From contig NZ_LTAQ01000005.1 of the NCBI RefSeq assembly GCF_001590835.1, forward strand, positions 1,067-65,066: a stretch of DNA of 64,000 bases. Direction: 5' to 3'. Under the pieces are notes generated by a model that saw only the letters and a program-made list of their open reading frames with translations, was not told the DNA's origin and did not search any database. Shown in pieces: positions 8,097 through 16,727 of the stretch; positions within the stretch are counted from its first letter, which is position 1; each line of letters begins with the position of its first letter. This stretch comes from Bacillus gaemokensis (GTDB taxonomy: Bacteria > Bacillota > Bacilli > Bacillales > Bacillaceae_G). Position numbers and translations under genes: made by a program.

Positions 8097-9151
8097 AGAA
8101 GTATATTCCGTTTCGTATAGGAAAAGACGGCCTCTCGTTTTTAATGTATAAACGAGCTTGTCTCGTCTTGTTAGGTTTACTAGTTATTTTAATTGGATTG
8201 TTTTTTGCAAGTGCGGGTATGGGGGATATGAAGATCGCTCCATATGATGTATGGCAAGCAATTACCGGAAATGGTGATGCGATGTCAAATATGGTTGTAA
8301 ACAAATTCCGAATGCCACGCATTTTAATTGCAATTCTTGTAGGGATAGCTCTTGCTGTCGCAGGATGTATTTTACAAGGGCTTGTTCGAAACCCGTTAGC
8401 TTCTCCTGATATTATTGGGATTACAGGTGGTGCAAGTGTAGCAGTTGTATTATTTTTAGCTATATTTAGTGATAAAAATAATGCGTTAACAGTAAGCATT
8501 CATTATATGCCGCTTGCGGCCTTTGTCGGGGCAACTATTGTGGCGTTTTTTGTATATTTATTTGCATGGAGAAATGATGGATTATCGGCAATTAGCCTTG
8601 TTTTAATTGGTGTTGGGTTTTGGGCGCTAACGAAGGCAGCGACAACTTTATTCATGCTGTTAGCACCTATTTATCAAGCAAGCCAAGCGAATGTATGGAT
8701 TACCGGTACTGTTTATGGTTCTTCTTGGGAAAATGTAGGGGTGTTAGCACCATGGATACTTATTTTAACAGTAATTGCATTTGTAGCTGTTAGACATTTA
8801 AATGCGCAGGAACTTGGCGATGATATTGCTGCTGGACTAGGCATGCGCTTAACAAAAGTACGGTTTCTCCTACTTTTACTTAGCACAGCTTTAATTGGTG
8901 GAGCAGTTGCTTTTGCAGGTGGAATAGGATTTGTTGGCTTAATGGCACCGCATATTTCAAGAAGATTAGTAGGATCTTTATATGGTGCATTGCTTCCGGT
9001 TGCTGCTATCGTCGGAGCGATTTTAGTACTTGCAGCCGATTTGATTGGACGCACAGTCTTTACACCACTTGAAGTCCCAGCGGGTGTATTTACATCAGCA
9101 ATCGGTGCTCCGTATTTTATTTATTTACTTTATAAAAGCCGAAATTCATAA
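8093..9151 (+). CDS. yfhA: Ferric-siderophore ABC permease, second subunit, YfhA-like
   Basis: A 352-residue FecCD permease, partner of the preceding gene. It has FRMPRILIAILVGIALAVAG, NPLASPDIIGITGG and GGAVAFAGGIGFVGLMAPH. It begins inside the stop codon of the upstream gene (ATGA overlap). The N-terminus is somewhat longer than usual. It should pair with the first permease to form the transmembrane channel. Confidence 0.9.
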   Translation: MKKYIPFRIGKDGLSFLMYKRACLVLLGLLVILIGLFFASAGMGDMKIAPYDVWQAITGNGDAMSNMVVNKFRMPRILIAILVGIALAVAGCILQGLVRNPLASPDIIGITGGASVAVVLFLAIFSDKNNALTVSIHYMPLAAFVGATIVAFFVYLFAWRNDGLSAISLVLIGVGFWALTKAATTLFMLLAPIYQASQANVWITGTVYGSSWENVGVLAPWILILTVIAFVAVRHLNAQELGDDIAAGLGMRLTKVRFLLLLLSTALIGGAVAFAGGIGFVGLMAPHISRRLVGSLYGALLPVAAIVGAILVLAADLIGRTVFTPLEVPAGVFTSAIGAPYFIYLLYKSRNS

Positions 9152-9204
9152 AAATACATAGATGATTTACTGTCTATTAAAAAACGGAGTAAGGGAAGAT
9201 GAAT

Positions 9205-10017
9205 ATGCAAAAAGCATTAGAGACGAAATCATTAACACTGTCTTACGGTGAAACAATTATTATTAATGAGTTAAATCTAGAAATCCCTAAAGGGAAAATT
9301 TCGATTTTTATCGGTTCTAACGGATGTGGAAAATCAACTTTACTGCGTTCGCTAGCTCGGTTATTAAAACCGACAGCGGGTGATATTTTATTAGAGGACA
9401 AAGTAATTCAAAACATGCAAACAAAGCAAATTGCTCGTCAAATGGCAATTTTACCCCAGGGTCCACAAGCTCCAGAAGGTCTTACAGTATTGCAACTTGT
9501 AAAACAAGGACGTTATCCATATCAAACTTGGCTGAAACAATGGTCGGAAAAAGATGAGGAAATGGTGCAAAAGGCTCTTGCGGCAACAGGTATGACTGAA
9601 TTTGCTGAGCGCGATGTTCATGCACTGTCAGGTGGACAACGTCAGCGTGCTTGGATTGCGATGACACTTGCACAAGATACAGATATTATCCTATTAGATG
9701 AGCCAACTACATATTTGGATATGACTCATCAAATTGAAGTACTAGATTTACTATTCGAATTAAATGAAACAGAACAAAGAACAATCGTTATGGTACTGCA
9801 TGATTTAAACTTAGCGTGCCGCTATGCAGACAATATTGTAGCCATTCAAGATAAGAAAATTTATGCACAAGGTAAACCAGAGGAAATTGTGGATTGTAAG
9901 TTAGTTCGTGACGTATTCCGCATGGATTGCCAAATTACAACAGATCCGTTATTTGGGACGCCGCTCTGCATTCCGCAGGGAAGAGGAAGATGTTTAATCC
10001 CACAGGCGATGAAATAG
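9205..10017 (+). CDS. Ferric-siderophore ABC ATPase (FecE/FhuC family)
   Basis: A 270-residue ATPase with Walker A GSNGCGKST, Q-loop region LPQGPQAP, signature LSGGQRQRAWIAM, Walker B DIILLDEPT and a switch His in MVLHDLNLACRYAD. It powers the two FecCD permeases directly upstream. ATG 9205 lies 8 bases after AAGGGA; ATG 9199 is possible but too close. In B. subtilis the YfiYZ-YfhA system borrows the ATPase YusV; here an ATPase is encoded in the operon. Confidence 0.92.
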   Translation: MQKALETKSLTLSYGETIIINELNLEIPKGKISIFIGSNGCGKSTLLRSLARLLKPTAGDILLEDKVIQNMQTKQIARQMAILPQGPQAPEGLTVLQLVKQGRYPYQTWLKQWSEKDEEMVQKALAATGMTEFAERDVHALSGGQRQRAWIAMTLAQDTDIILLDEPTTYLDMTHQIEVLDLLFELNETEQRTIVMVLHDLNLACRYADNIVAIQDKKIYAQGKPEEIVDCKLVRDVFRMDCQITTDPLFGTPLCIPQGRGRCLIPQAMK

Positions 10018-10047
10018 AAAAAAGCGATGAATATTTATCGCTTTTTT
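10018..10047 (+). terminator. Terminator of the siderophore uptake operon
   Basis: AAAAAGCGATGA / TTATCGCTTTTT imperfect stem with a T run. It also covers the 3' end of the convergent methyltransferase gene. Confidence 0.75.
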
Positions 10048-10774
10048 ATTTTTTACAAGAAAATAAAAGAAAAAGAGGAATACGCAATCGGCGTGTATAT
10101 TCTGCTTCACTTTGAAAATGTTCTCGCTTTGGTGTGGCTTCTCGTAAGTCTGTAATTGTAAATCCAGCTTGCTGTAAGAGGTTGAAGTATTGTTCTATGG
10201 TGCGGTGATACTTAATGACTTCTTGATTAATCCATGGTTCGAGACGTTTTCCAGTCTTGAAATAATCATCAATGAGCCAACTTGTGCGTTTTTCGCTAGC
10301 TTGTAAGCTTTTGAATGAAGAAGTAATAAGGGGGTGTTGAACGCTGAAGGTAAAAGTTCCACTAGTTTTTAAAGTTTGATAAACGCTTTGAAAAATAATA
10401 TCGATATGTTCAATATAGTGCAGGGCGAGTCTAGATGTAACGAGATCAAAATGAGAAGAAGGATACGTATAGTCTTTGAGGTTTATGAAATGGACGCTTC
10501 CATTTTTATTTTCTAGTTGTTTTAAAGCTTCTGTATACATAAGGTGAGAGCCTTCAATACCAGTGTAAGAGTGGCAATCTTTTTCTAGTAATTCCACACC
10601 AAATTTGGCATCGCCACATCCTAAGTCGAGAATATCTTTTTCTTTTACATCACCAATGAGCTGGAGTAAAGCAGGTTTTTCAATTGTGTCATTTGGATTA
10701 TCATTTCGATATCTCCGCTTCATTTGTTTGAAAAACGAGTCATTGTTATATACTTCAGATTCTATAAATGCCAT
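10046..10774 (-). CDS. SAM-dependent class I methyltransferase
   Basis: A 242-residue Rossmann methyltransferase. SAM motif I is KDILDLGCGDAKFG (about residues 45-58), with YTGIEGSHLM as motif II and HFDLVTSRLALHYIEHID as motifs III/IV. Small-molecule type; the substrate is unknown. It starts at ATG 10774 behind GGAG. Convergent with the siderophore operon and functionally unlinked as far as I can see. Confidence 0.8.
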   Translation of the reverse strand: MAFIESEVYNNDSFFKQMKRRYRNDNPNDTIEKPALLQLIGDVKEKDILDLGCGDAKFGVELLEKDCHSYTGIEGSHLMYTEALKQLENKNGSVHFINLKDYTYPSSHFDLVTSRLALHYIEHIDIIFQSVYQTLKTSGTFTFSVQHPLITSSFKSLQASEKRTSWLIDDYFKTGKRLEPWINQEVIKYHRTIEQYFNLLQQAGFTITDLREATPKREHFQSEAEYTRRLRIPLFLLFSCKK

Positions 10775-10864
10775 TTTTTCAGCTCCTAAAACATTTTTAT
10801 TATTCTAGCAAATATTAGCAGCAAATAATAGATTTCTTTTATTAAATCGTATATAATCAAAAAA

Positions 10865-10878
10865 TGTAAGCGTTTTCT
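10865..10878 (+). promoter_or_regulatory. cre site upstream of kbl
   Basis: TGTAAGCGTTTTCT fits the catabolite-responsive element consensus TGWAARCGNWWNCA with one mismatch at the end. It predicts CcpA control of threonine breakdown. Confidence 0.6.
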
Positions 10879-10987
10879 TTAAACTATTTTTCTATAACAA
10901 ATTTCGAAAACGTGTTAAGCTAGTAGAGGAATTATTGGCATTATTAAGATAATAATCCGTTTACATGAGAGATGGGGAGGCTTCACG

Positions 10988-12178
10988 ATGTCTAGTAAAA
11001 CACTTGCAAACTTTTTAGAAGAAAATTTAGAGGATTTGAAAACAAAGGGGCTTTATAACGTAATTGATCCGCTAGAAAGTCCGAATGGACCAATCATTAC
11101 AATTGGCGGGAAAGAATATATTAATTTATCTTCAAATAACTATCTTGGCTTAGCAACAGACAATCGTCTGCAAGAAGCGGCAATTGGTGCGATTCATAAG
11201 TATGGTGTTGGTGCAGGAGCTGTTCGTACAATCAACGGTACACTTGATTTGCATATCAAATTAGAGGAAACAATTGCAAAGTTTAAACATACAGAAGCAG
11301 CGATTGCGTATCAATCAGGATTTAATTGTAATATGGCAGCGATTTCAGCTGTTATGGATAAAAATGATGCAATTCTTTCTGATGAATTGAACCATGCGTC
11401 TATCATTGATGGTAGTCGATTATCTAAAGCGAAAATTATTGTTTATAAACATTCTGATATGGAAGATTTACGCAAAAAAGCAATTGAGGCAAAAGAATCC
11501 GGTCTTTACAATAAATTAATGGTCATTACAGATGGTGTTTTCTCAATGGACGGAGATATTGCAAAACTACCGGAAATTGTTGAGATTGCAGAAGAACTAG
11601 ATTTAATGACGTATGTAGATGATGCACATGGTTCAGGTGTACTTGGAAAAGGTGCAGGTACTGTAAAACATTTCGGTCTTTCTGATAAAGTAGATTTCCA
11701 AATTGGTACATTATCAAAAGCAATTGGTGTAATTGGGGGATATGTAGCAGGAAAGCAAAGCTTAATCGATTGGCTAAAAGTTCGTTCACGTCCATTCTTA
11801 TTCTCAACAGCTTTAACACCAGCAGACGCGGCGGCTTGTATGAGATCTATTGAAATCTTAATGGAGAGTACAGAATTACATGATCGTTTATGGGAAAATG
11901 GTCGCTATTTAAAACAAGGCTTAAAAGAACTTGGCTTTAATATCGGAGAAAGTGAAACACCGATCACACCTTGTATTATTGGTGATGAAGTGTTAACACA
12001 AGAATTTAGTAAACGGTTAAATGAAGAAGGCGTATACGCAAAATCAATTGTGTTCCCGACTGTAGCGAAAGGAAAAGGGCGTGTTCGTAATATGCCAACA
12101 GCGGCTCATACGAAAGAAATGCTAGATGAAGCGATTCGTACGTATGAAAAAGTGGGTAAAGAAATGGGGATTATTTAA
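10988..12178 (+). CDS. kbl: Glycine C-acetyltransferase (2-amino-3-ketobutyrate CoA ligase)
   Basis: A 396-residue PLP enzyme of the alpha-oxoamine synthase family. It cleaves 2-amino-3-oxobutyrate with CoA to glycine and acetyl-CoA, the second step of threonine catabolism. The PLP lysine is K244 in [12 protein letters not shown], the same number as in E. coli Kbl. Also present are [12 protein letters not shown] (PLP-contacting Asp/His) and [10 protein letters not shown] near the start. The strong RBS GGGGAGG precedes ATG. Followed after 44 bases by tdh, its pathway partner. Confidence 0.95.
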   Translation: MSSKTLANFLEENLEDLKTKGLYNVIDPLESPNGPIITIGGKEYINLSSNNYLGLATDNRLQEAAIGAIHKYGVGAGAVRTINGTLDLHIKLEETIAKFKHTEAAIAYQSGFNCNMAAISAVMDKNDAILSDELNHASIIDGSRLSKAKIIVYKHSDMEDLRKKAIEAKESGLYNKLMVITDGVFSMDGDIAKLPEIVEIAEELDLMTYVDDAHGSGVLGKGAGTVKHFGLSDKVDFQIGTLSKAIGVIGGYVAGKQSLIDWLKVRSRPFLFSTALTPADAAACMRSIEILMESTELHDRLWENGRYLKQGLKELGFNIGESETPITPCIIGDEVLTQEFSKRLNEEGVYAKSIVFPTVAKGKGRVRNMPTAAHTKEMLDEAIRTYEKVGKEMGII

Positions 12179-12222
12179 CACATTTACATCTTTTGAAAGC
12201 TTGCAAATGAGGAGTGGGGAAA

Positions 12223-13188
12223 ATGAAAAAAATTCTAGTAACCGGTTCTTTAGGGCAGATTGGTTCTGAACTTGTCATGAAACTTCGTGATGTATACGGC
12301 GCATCAAACGTTATTGCAACAGATATTCGTGAAACAGATAGCGATGTTGTAAAATCTGGCCCATTTGAAACGTTAGATGTAACAGATGGCCAGAAACTAC
12401 ATGATATTGCGAAACGTAATGAAGTGGATACAATTATTCATTTAGCAGCTTTACTTTCAGCAACTGCAGAAAAAAATCCGTTATTCGCTTGGAACTTAAA
12501 TATGGGGGGACTCGTAAATGCACTAGAAACAGCACGTGAACTTGACTGTAAGTTTTTCACGCCGAGTTCTATTGGGGCATTTGGTCCAACGACGCCAAAA
12601 GATAATACACCACAAGATACGATTCAGCGTCCTACCACAATGTATGGGGTAAACAAAGTAGCAGGAGAATTGTTATGTGATTACTATTATCAAAAATTTG
12701 GTGTAGATACGCGTGGTGTGCGTTTCCCAGGGTTGATTTCTTATGTAGCTCCTCCAGGAGGGGGTACAACTGATTATGCAGTTGAAATTTATTATGAAGC
12801 AATTAAAAAAGGCGTTTACACCTCTTATATTGCGGAAGGTACGTACATGGATATGATGTATATGCCAGATGCATTGCAAGCAATTGTTTCTTTAATGGAA
12901 GCAGATCCAAGTAAGCTAATACATCGTAACGCTTTTAATATTACCGCGATGAGTTTCGAACCAGAGCACATTGCAGCAGCAATTCGTAAGCATATTCCGA
13001 CGTTTACAATGGATTATGCTGTAGATTCAGCTCGTCAAACAATCGCTGATAGCTGGCCAAACTCAATCGATGCAACAGCAGCAAAAGAAGAGTGGGGCTT
13101 TAAAGCGGAGTATGATTTAGATAAGATGACAGCTGATATGCTGGCAAAGTTAAAAAAAAAGTTAACAGCTGAGTTAGTGATGAATTAA
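12223..13188 (+). CDS. tdh: L-threonine 3-dehydrogenase, short-chain (epimerase-like) type
   Basis: A 321-residue extended SDR protein. The NAD-binding motif GSLGQIG lies at residues 8-14, and the catalytic YGVNK follows TTM. With kbl directly upstream this is the SDR-type threonine dehydrogenase, which oxidises threonine to 2-amino-3-oxobutyrate, not the zinc-dependent E. coli type. The start is ATG 12223 behind GAGGAGTGGGG; the GTG at 12214 lies inside the RBS. The two genes form an operon ended by a hairpin at 13196. Confidence 0.92.
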   Translation: MKKILVTGSLGQIGSELVMKLRDVYGASNVIATDIRETDSDVVKSGPFETLDVTDGQKLHDIAKRNEVDTIIHLAALLSATAEKNPLFAWNLNMGGLVNALETARELDCKFFTPSSIGAFGPTTPKDNTPQDTIQRPTTMYGVNKVAGELLCDYYYQKFGVDTRGVRFPGLISYVAPPGGGTTDYAVEIYYEAIKKGVYTSYIAEGTYMDMMYMPDALQAIVSLMEADPSKLIHRNAFNITAMSFEPEHIAAAIRKHIPTFTMDYAVDSARQTIADSWPNSIDATAAKEEWGFKAEYDLDKMTADMLAKLKKKLTAELVMN

Positions 13189-13195
13189 GAAGAAA

Positions 13196-13226
13196 GAGCC
13201 GATTCGAGTGAGTCGGTTCTTTTTTA
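13196..13226 (+). terminator. Terminator of kbl-tdh
   Basis: AAGAGCCGA / TCGGTTCTT stem (one wobble pair) followed by TTTT. Confidence 0.85.
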
Positions 13227-13240
13227 GAGAGGAACTATAT

Positions 13241-13663
13241 ATGAAACGAGTCGATGTTGTCTATGCATTAATCTATAACCAGGCACAAAATCAAGTATTA
13301 ATGGTACATAACGTAGAACAAGGTGCTTGGTCATTACCAGGTGGTGCGGTGGAAAAAGGAGAAACATTAGAAGTTGCAGTGGTAAGAGAGGTAAAAGAAG
13401 AGACAGGATTAGCTGTAGAAATGCAGGGAATTGCTGCAATAAATGAAAAGTTTTTTACTGAGGTAGGAAATCATGCGTTATTGATTACTTTTCATGCCAA
13501 TGTGATAGATGGAGAAATTGGTGTGCAAGATGCAGCTGAGATTTCAGTAGTGGAATGGGTAGATATAAAAACAGCAAATGAGCGTTTCCCATACTATGAT
13601 GGAGGAATTGAATCATTATTAGAGGCATACATTCCGTACAGATTTCAAAGAGAAACGAAATAG
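13241..13663 (+). CDS. Nudix hydrolase
   Basis: A 140-residue Nudix protein. The Nudix box GX5EX7REUXEEXGU is complete: G-G-A-V-E-K-G-E followed by VAVVREVKEETGL at about residues 35-57. It hydrolyses a nucleoside diphosphate linked to another group; the substrate is unknown (MutT/NUDT type). The ATG at 13241 follows GAGAGGA. The GTG at 13208 falls in the loop of the upstream terminator and is not a credible start. Confidence 0.88.
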   Translation: MKRVDVVYALIYNQAQNQVLMVHNVEQGAWSLPGGAVEKGETLEVAVVREVKEETGLAVEMQGIAAINEKFFTEVGNHALLITFHANVIDGEIGVQDAAEISVVEWVDIKTANERFPYYDGGIESLLEAYIPYRFQRETK

Positions 13664-13671
13664 TAAATGAA

Positions 13672-13760
13672 ATTTTATCGGCGATTTTTCAAATATATCG
13701 ATGCAAATTAAAATATATCGGCGATTCGACATGAGATATCGACCGTTCGACAAATCACGA
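13672..13760. repeat. Intergenic ATATCG-rich repeat cluster
   Basis: Four spaced copies of a TATCG-type element: TATCGGCGATT (13676), ATATATCGATG (13693), ATATATCGGCGATTCGAC (13713) and GATATCGACCGTTCGAC (13735). The last two share NGATTCGAC/CGTTCGAC ends. No ORF. It looks like a dispersed intergenic repeat or a structured RNA, but I cannot name a family. Confidence 0.45.
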
Positions 13761-13763
13761 ATA

Positions 13764-13791
13764 AAAAACAGGAGCTAATGAGCTCCTGTTT
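13764..13791 (-). terminator. Terminator of the VWA gene (bidirectional)
   Basis: ACAGGAGCT-AATG-AGCTCCTGT stem flanked by A and T-rich runs, directly after the VWA gene stop and also downstream of the Nudix gene. Confidence 0.85.
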
Positions 13792-13792
13792 C

Positions 13793-15676
13793 CTATTCAA
13801 TCGTCTTCAGTAATAACTTCTTTAGTAACGGTTTAATCTTCAATCGTAAATCCTCAGCGTGGTTGGCGACTAAGAAATGATGGTTATAAATATTTTTCAT
13901 TAATTGATATGTCGCTTCTTTTGCTTCGCCTTCTTCGATGAAAATCCCGATGACTTCCATACCGCATTTACGAGCGAGCTTGACAGCTTCATGTGTGTCT
14001 AAAATACCGTCTTGTTGGTAGTCTAAAGCGGATGGTTCACCGTCTGTAAAGACAAGTAAGAATTTGTGTTTCTCGGGCCTTTTGGCAAGTTTTTCAGAAA
14101 CGATACGAATGATATAACCGTCACGATTATCTTCTTCTTCACGAAGTTGCATAATTTCCGGACCAATGTTTGGAAGCGTTGAATTTTTGTACGTTACAAC
14201 TTCATGAATTACGTTTGGTTTGTCTTCTGGCTTCGCGTTAGAAGCATCTTCCCAAAATCCGCTAATCGCATGTGGGATTTTTAATGATTTTAATGCTTCA
14301 TGGAACAGAACAACACTTTTTTTCGTTTCTTCCATTTTGTTATACATAGAGCCAGAGCAGTCAACTAATAGCTGAAATGCAACATCGAGTTCTTGAGATT
14401 CTTGCCCTTTTTTATAAAACATACGCGGTTGTTTTTCTGTATAAATACGTAGAAACTTTTTACGCAGTCTGCCATAATATTTATCACTATTTGCGTTTGT
14501 TTTATTTTCAATTGTTTTTTCAATAATTTTTTTTAATTCTTTTACGTCTTTATTAATGACTGACTTGATGGCTTGATAGTCTTTTTTATCTTCAGGGGTT
14601 GACTTACGAGCTTCTTTAAATGTATGTGAAGCACCAACGTTATATTTACCGTATATCCCCTCATTTTGACTAGAAGCATGGGAAGCTCTCGCATCTTCAG
14701 TATCAGCCCCATCAAAGTTTGATTGTGTACTTTTTTGAGAAGTACCTTGTACCGAACCGAGTGCTTGATCACCATCTTCAGACTCACGAGCCGTATCACC
14801 CATCATATTTGTTTTTGTACCACTTTCTAATTCAAAACGTAAGAAATTTTCATTTTCGTTATTTTTATTTTCACGATGCCATGTAGAGAAGCTCTCATTA
14901 ATTTTACTTTTATTCTCATCGTCATCTACGATTTGGATATCATCATTCGCCAAATCTTCCACGCGTCCATCTTTATCTTCAGCAATAACAGATAAGTAGA
15001 GTGGTGCATGGCCAAAGTAATTGTTAAGCATATCATTTTCAAGAAATCCTTCTAAGCGATAACGAATTTTTTCAACAATATACATTGTATCTTCGGTATT
15101 ACGAGCTTGGAATGTTTCATGTAAACTAGCTTCAATTTGCTCAAAATGCTCGTTGTTAAACATTTCATATTTATCGCTCGTTAAGGAAAGATAGCATAGG
15201 CAAAATAGACGATCTCCATGATAGTTACGAACACGGTTTATTTCATTTTGTGAGCTGAAGTAATTACGATACATCTCTTTACGTCTGCTAAAAATATGTT
15301 TCGTGCCAGGACGCAGGCTCTCCACAATTTCCTCAACCCGTAAATCTTCTAACAGAACAAATAATTGTGTTAAAAACTTTTTAAGAGGAGATTCTTGTAA
15401 TTCGATTGCATAGGAGCGAAGTAATGTCATATCCGAGTAATGTTTATTACCAAGTGCTTTTAAAAACACTTCGCTTTTTAATCCAATTATTGTATCCTCT
15501 TCTTTTCGATCATCCCAAAAGTGACTGATGACAACTTTCTTTTCCATCTCATCGTAATATGCTTTATAGCCATACTCTAAGTAAGCATCATCTTCTTTTA
15601 GAAGGGCATACATTAAATTTTCCATTTGAAGAAACAGCGACGCATCAATTTTTTTGTCACTAAAAATTTGTCTCAT
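13793..15676 (-). CDS. yojO: VWA-domain protein, YojO / NorD-CobT-like
   Basis: A 627-residue cytosolic protein with an acidic middle (about 250-370, rich in D, E, N, S) and a C-terminal von Willebrand A domain. The MIDAS motif DCSGS is in FQLLVDCSGSMYNK and VFTDGEPSALD is the later part of the fold. It lies 3 bases downstream of a MoxR-type AAA+ ATPase, the same pair as B. subtilis YojN-YojO and NorQ-NorD / CobS-CobT. These pairs act as chaperones that insert metals or cofactors into a target enzyme. No nitric oxide reductase or cobaltochelatase gene is nearby, so the client is unknown. Confidence 0.85.
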   Translation of the reverse strand: MRQIFSDKKIDASLFLQMENLMYALLKEDDAYLEYGYKAYYDEMEKKVVISHFWDDRKEEDTIIGLKSEVFLKALGNKHYSDMTLLRSYAIELQESPLKKFLTQLFVLLEDLRVEEIVESLRPGTKHIFSRRKEMYRNYFSSQNEINRVRNYHGDRLFCLCYLSLTSDKYEMFNNEHFEQIEASLHETFQARNTEDTMYIVEKIRYRLEGFLENDMLNNYFGHAPLYLSVIAEDKDGRVEDLANDDIQIVDDDENKSKINESFSTWHRENKNNENENFLRFELESGTKTNMMGDTARESEDGDQALGSVQGTSQKSTQSNFDGADTEDARASHASSQNEGIYGKYNVGASHTFKEARKSTPEDKKDYQAIKSVINKDVKELKKIIEKTIENKTNANSDKYYGRLRKKFLRIYTEKQPRMFYKKGQESQELDVAFQLLVDCSGSMYNKMEETKKSVVLFHEALKSLKIPHAISGFWEDASNAKPEDKPNVIHEVVTYKNSTLPNIGPEIMQLREEEDNRDGYIIRIVSEKLAKRPEKHKFLLVFTDGEPSALDYQQDGILDTHEAVKLARKCGMEVIGIFIEEGEAKEATYQLMKNIYNHHFLVANHAEDLRLKIKPLLKKLLLKTIE

Positions 15677-15679
15677 GAA

Positions 15680-16573
15680 TTATCCCTCAAAGAAATAGCT
15701 TTCTGCTAATTCACGGACAGTCATTTGCTCGGTTTCATCATTTAATTTTGCGATGATGCTTCGCTCAATCGCACGCATAACAGGGATGTATACGCCTAAG
15801 TCACATGCATCAATAATACCACGAATACTTGCTGCTTCTTCACTTACACGGCCATCACGTGCAAGTGGCATTAGGTCACTTGCAAATGCAACAAACTTTT
15901 CAATTGTTGCAACGTCTTTTAACTTGGATTCAGAGAGTAATAACTCTTTTAATGTATCACCTTGTATATAAGGAACTTCAATAATAACAAAGCGGTTTTT
16001 TAATGCTTCATTTAGTTCGCTAGTCCCAACGTAACCTTCATTAATCGCAGCGATTACACGGTATTCTTCATCACCATATACAACTTGTTGTGTAAATGGG
16101 TTTGTAATCATTTTACGATAATCTAGTGCACCGTGAAGGAGAGGGAGTGTTTCAGGCTTTGCCATATTGATTTCATCGATATATAGAAAATGGCCATTTT
16201 TCATTGCTTTCATAAGAGGACCATCAACGAAGGAAACTTCAGACGCACCGTCGTTTGTTTTTAAAGTATTGTATCCTAGAATACCTTCAACATCTAAATC
16301 AACTGAACAGTTAATGCTGTGCATAGGTTTTTGGAATAAGGAAGATAGCGTTTCTGCAAGAACGGTCTTTCCGCTTCCAGTTGGTCCTTTTAATAGAATG
16401 TTTTTGCCGAGCAGAAGTGCTGTAATTGCATCTTCAATAATGCTATTATCTGATGCCTTATACATCTTTGTTCCGATTAAATGTGAATCTTCACGAGCTG
16501 TTTGTTTATTTTTATCATGAATTGTTGCAAGTTGCTGTTTTAAATCAGCATGTATATGAAATTGTTCTAACAT
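15680..16573 (-). CDS. yojN: MoxR-family AAA+ ATPase, YojN / NorQ-like
   Basis: A 297-residue AAA+ protein. Walker A is GPTGSGKT in LLKGPTGSGKTVLAETLSS; Walker B is FLYIDEINMA, followed by the sensor and arginine-finger regions (VIAAINEGYVG, LNEALKNRFVIIEVPY). First gene of a two-gene operon with the VWA protein. Together they probably form a ring-plus-adaptor remodelling machine; the target is not encoded here. Confidence 0.88.
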   Translation of the reverse strand: MLEQFHIHADLKQQLATIHDKNKQTAREDSHLIGTKMYKASDNSIIEDAITALLLGKNILLKGPTGSGKTVLAETLSSLFQKPMHSINCSVDLDVEGILGYNTLKTNDGASEVSFVDGPLMKAMKNGHFLYIDEINMAKPETLPLLHGALDYRKMITNPFTQQVVYGDEEYRVIAAINEGYVGTSELNEALKNRFVIIEVPYIQGDTLKELLLSESKLKDVATIEKFVAFASDLMPLARDGRVSEEAASIRGIIDACDLGVYIPVMRAIERSIIAKLNDETEQMTVRELAESYFFEG

Positions 16574-16686
16574 CTATTTCCCACCTAACATTATTTTCAT
16601 AAAGTAAAACAATACATCTTATGATAACTTGTTTTAATATGGTATGCAAAGAAAAGGAGAGGGGGGAGAAGCATGGCATGATAAAA

Positions 16687-16724
16687 GAAAAGAGTAATCA
16701 AAGTTGTTTTGATTACTCTTTAGA
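16687..16724 (-). terminator. Terminator of cls
   Basis: AAAGAGTAATCAAA / TTTGATTACTCTTT stem close to the cls stop codon, followed by TTTTCTTTT on the minus strand. Confidence 0.85.
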
Positions 16725-16727
16725 AAG

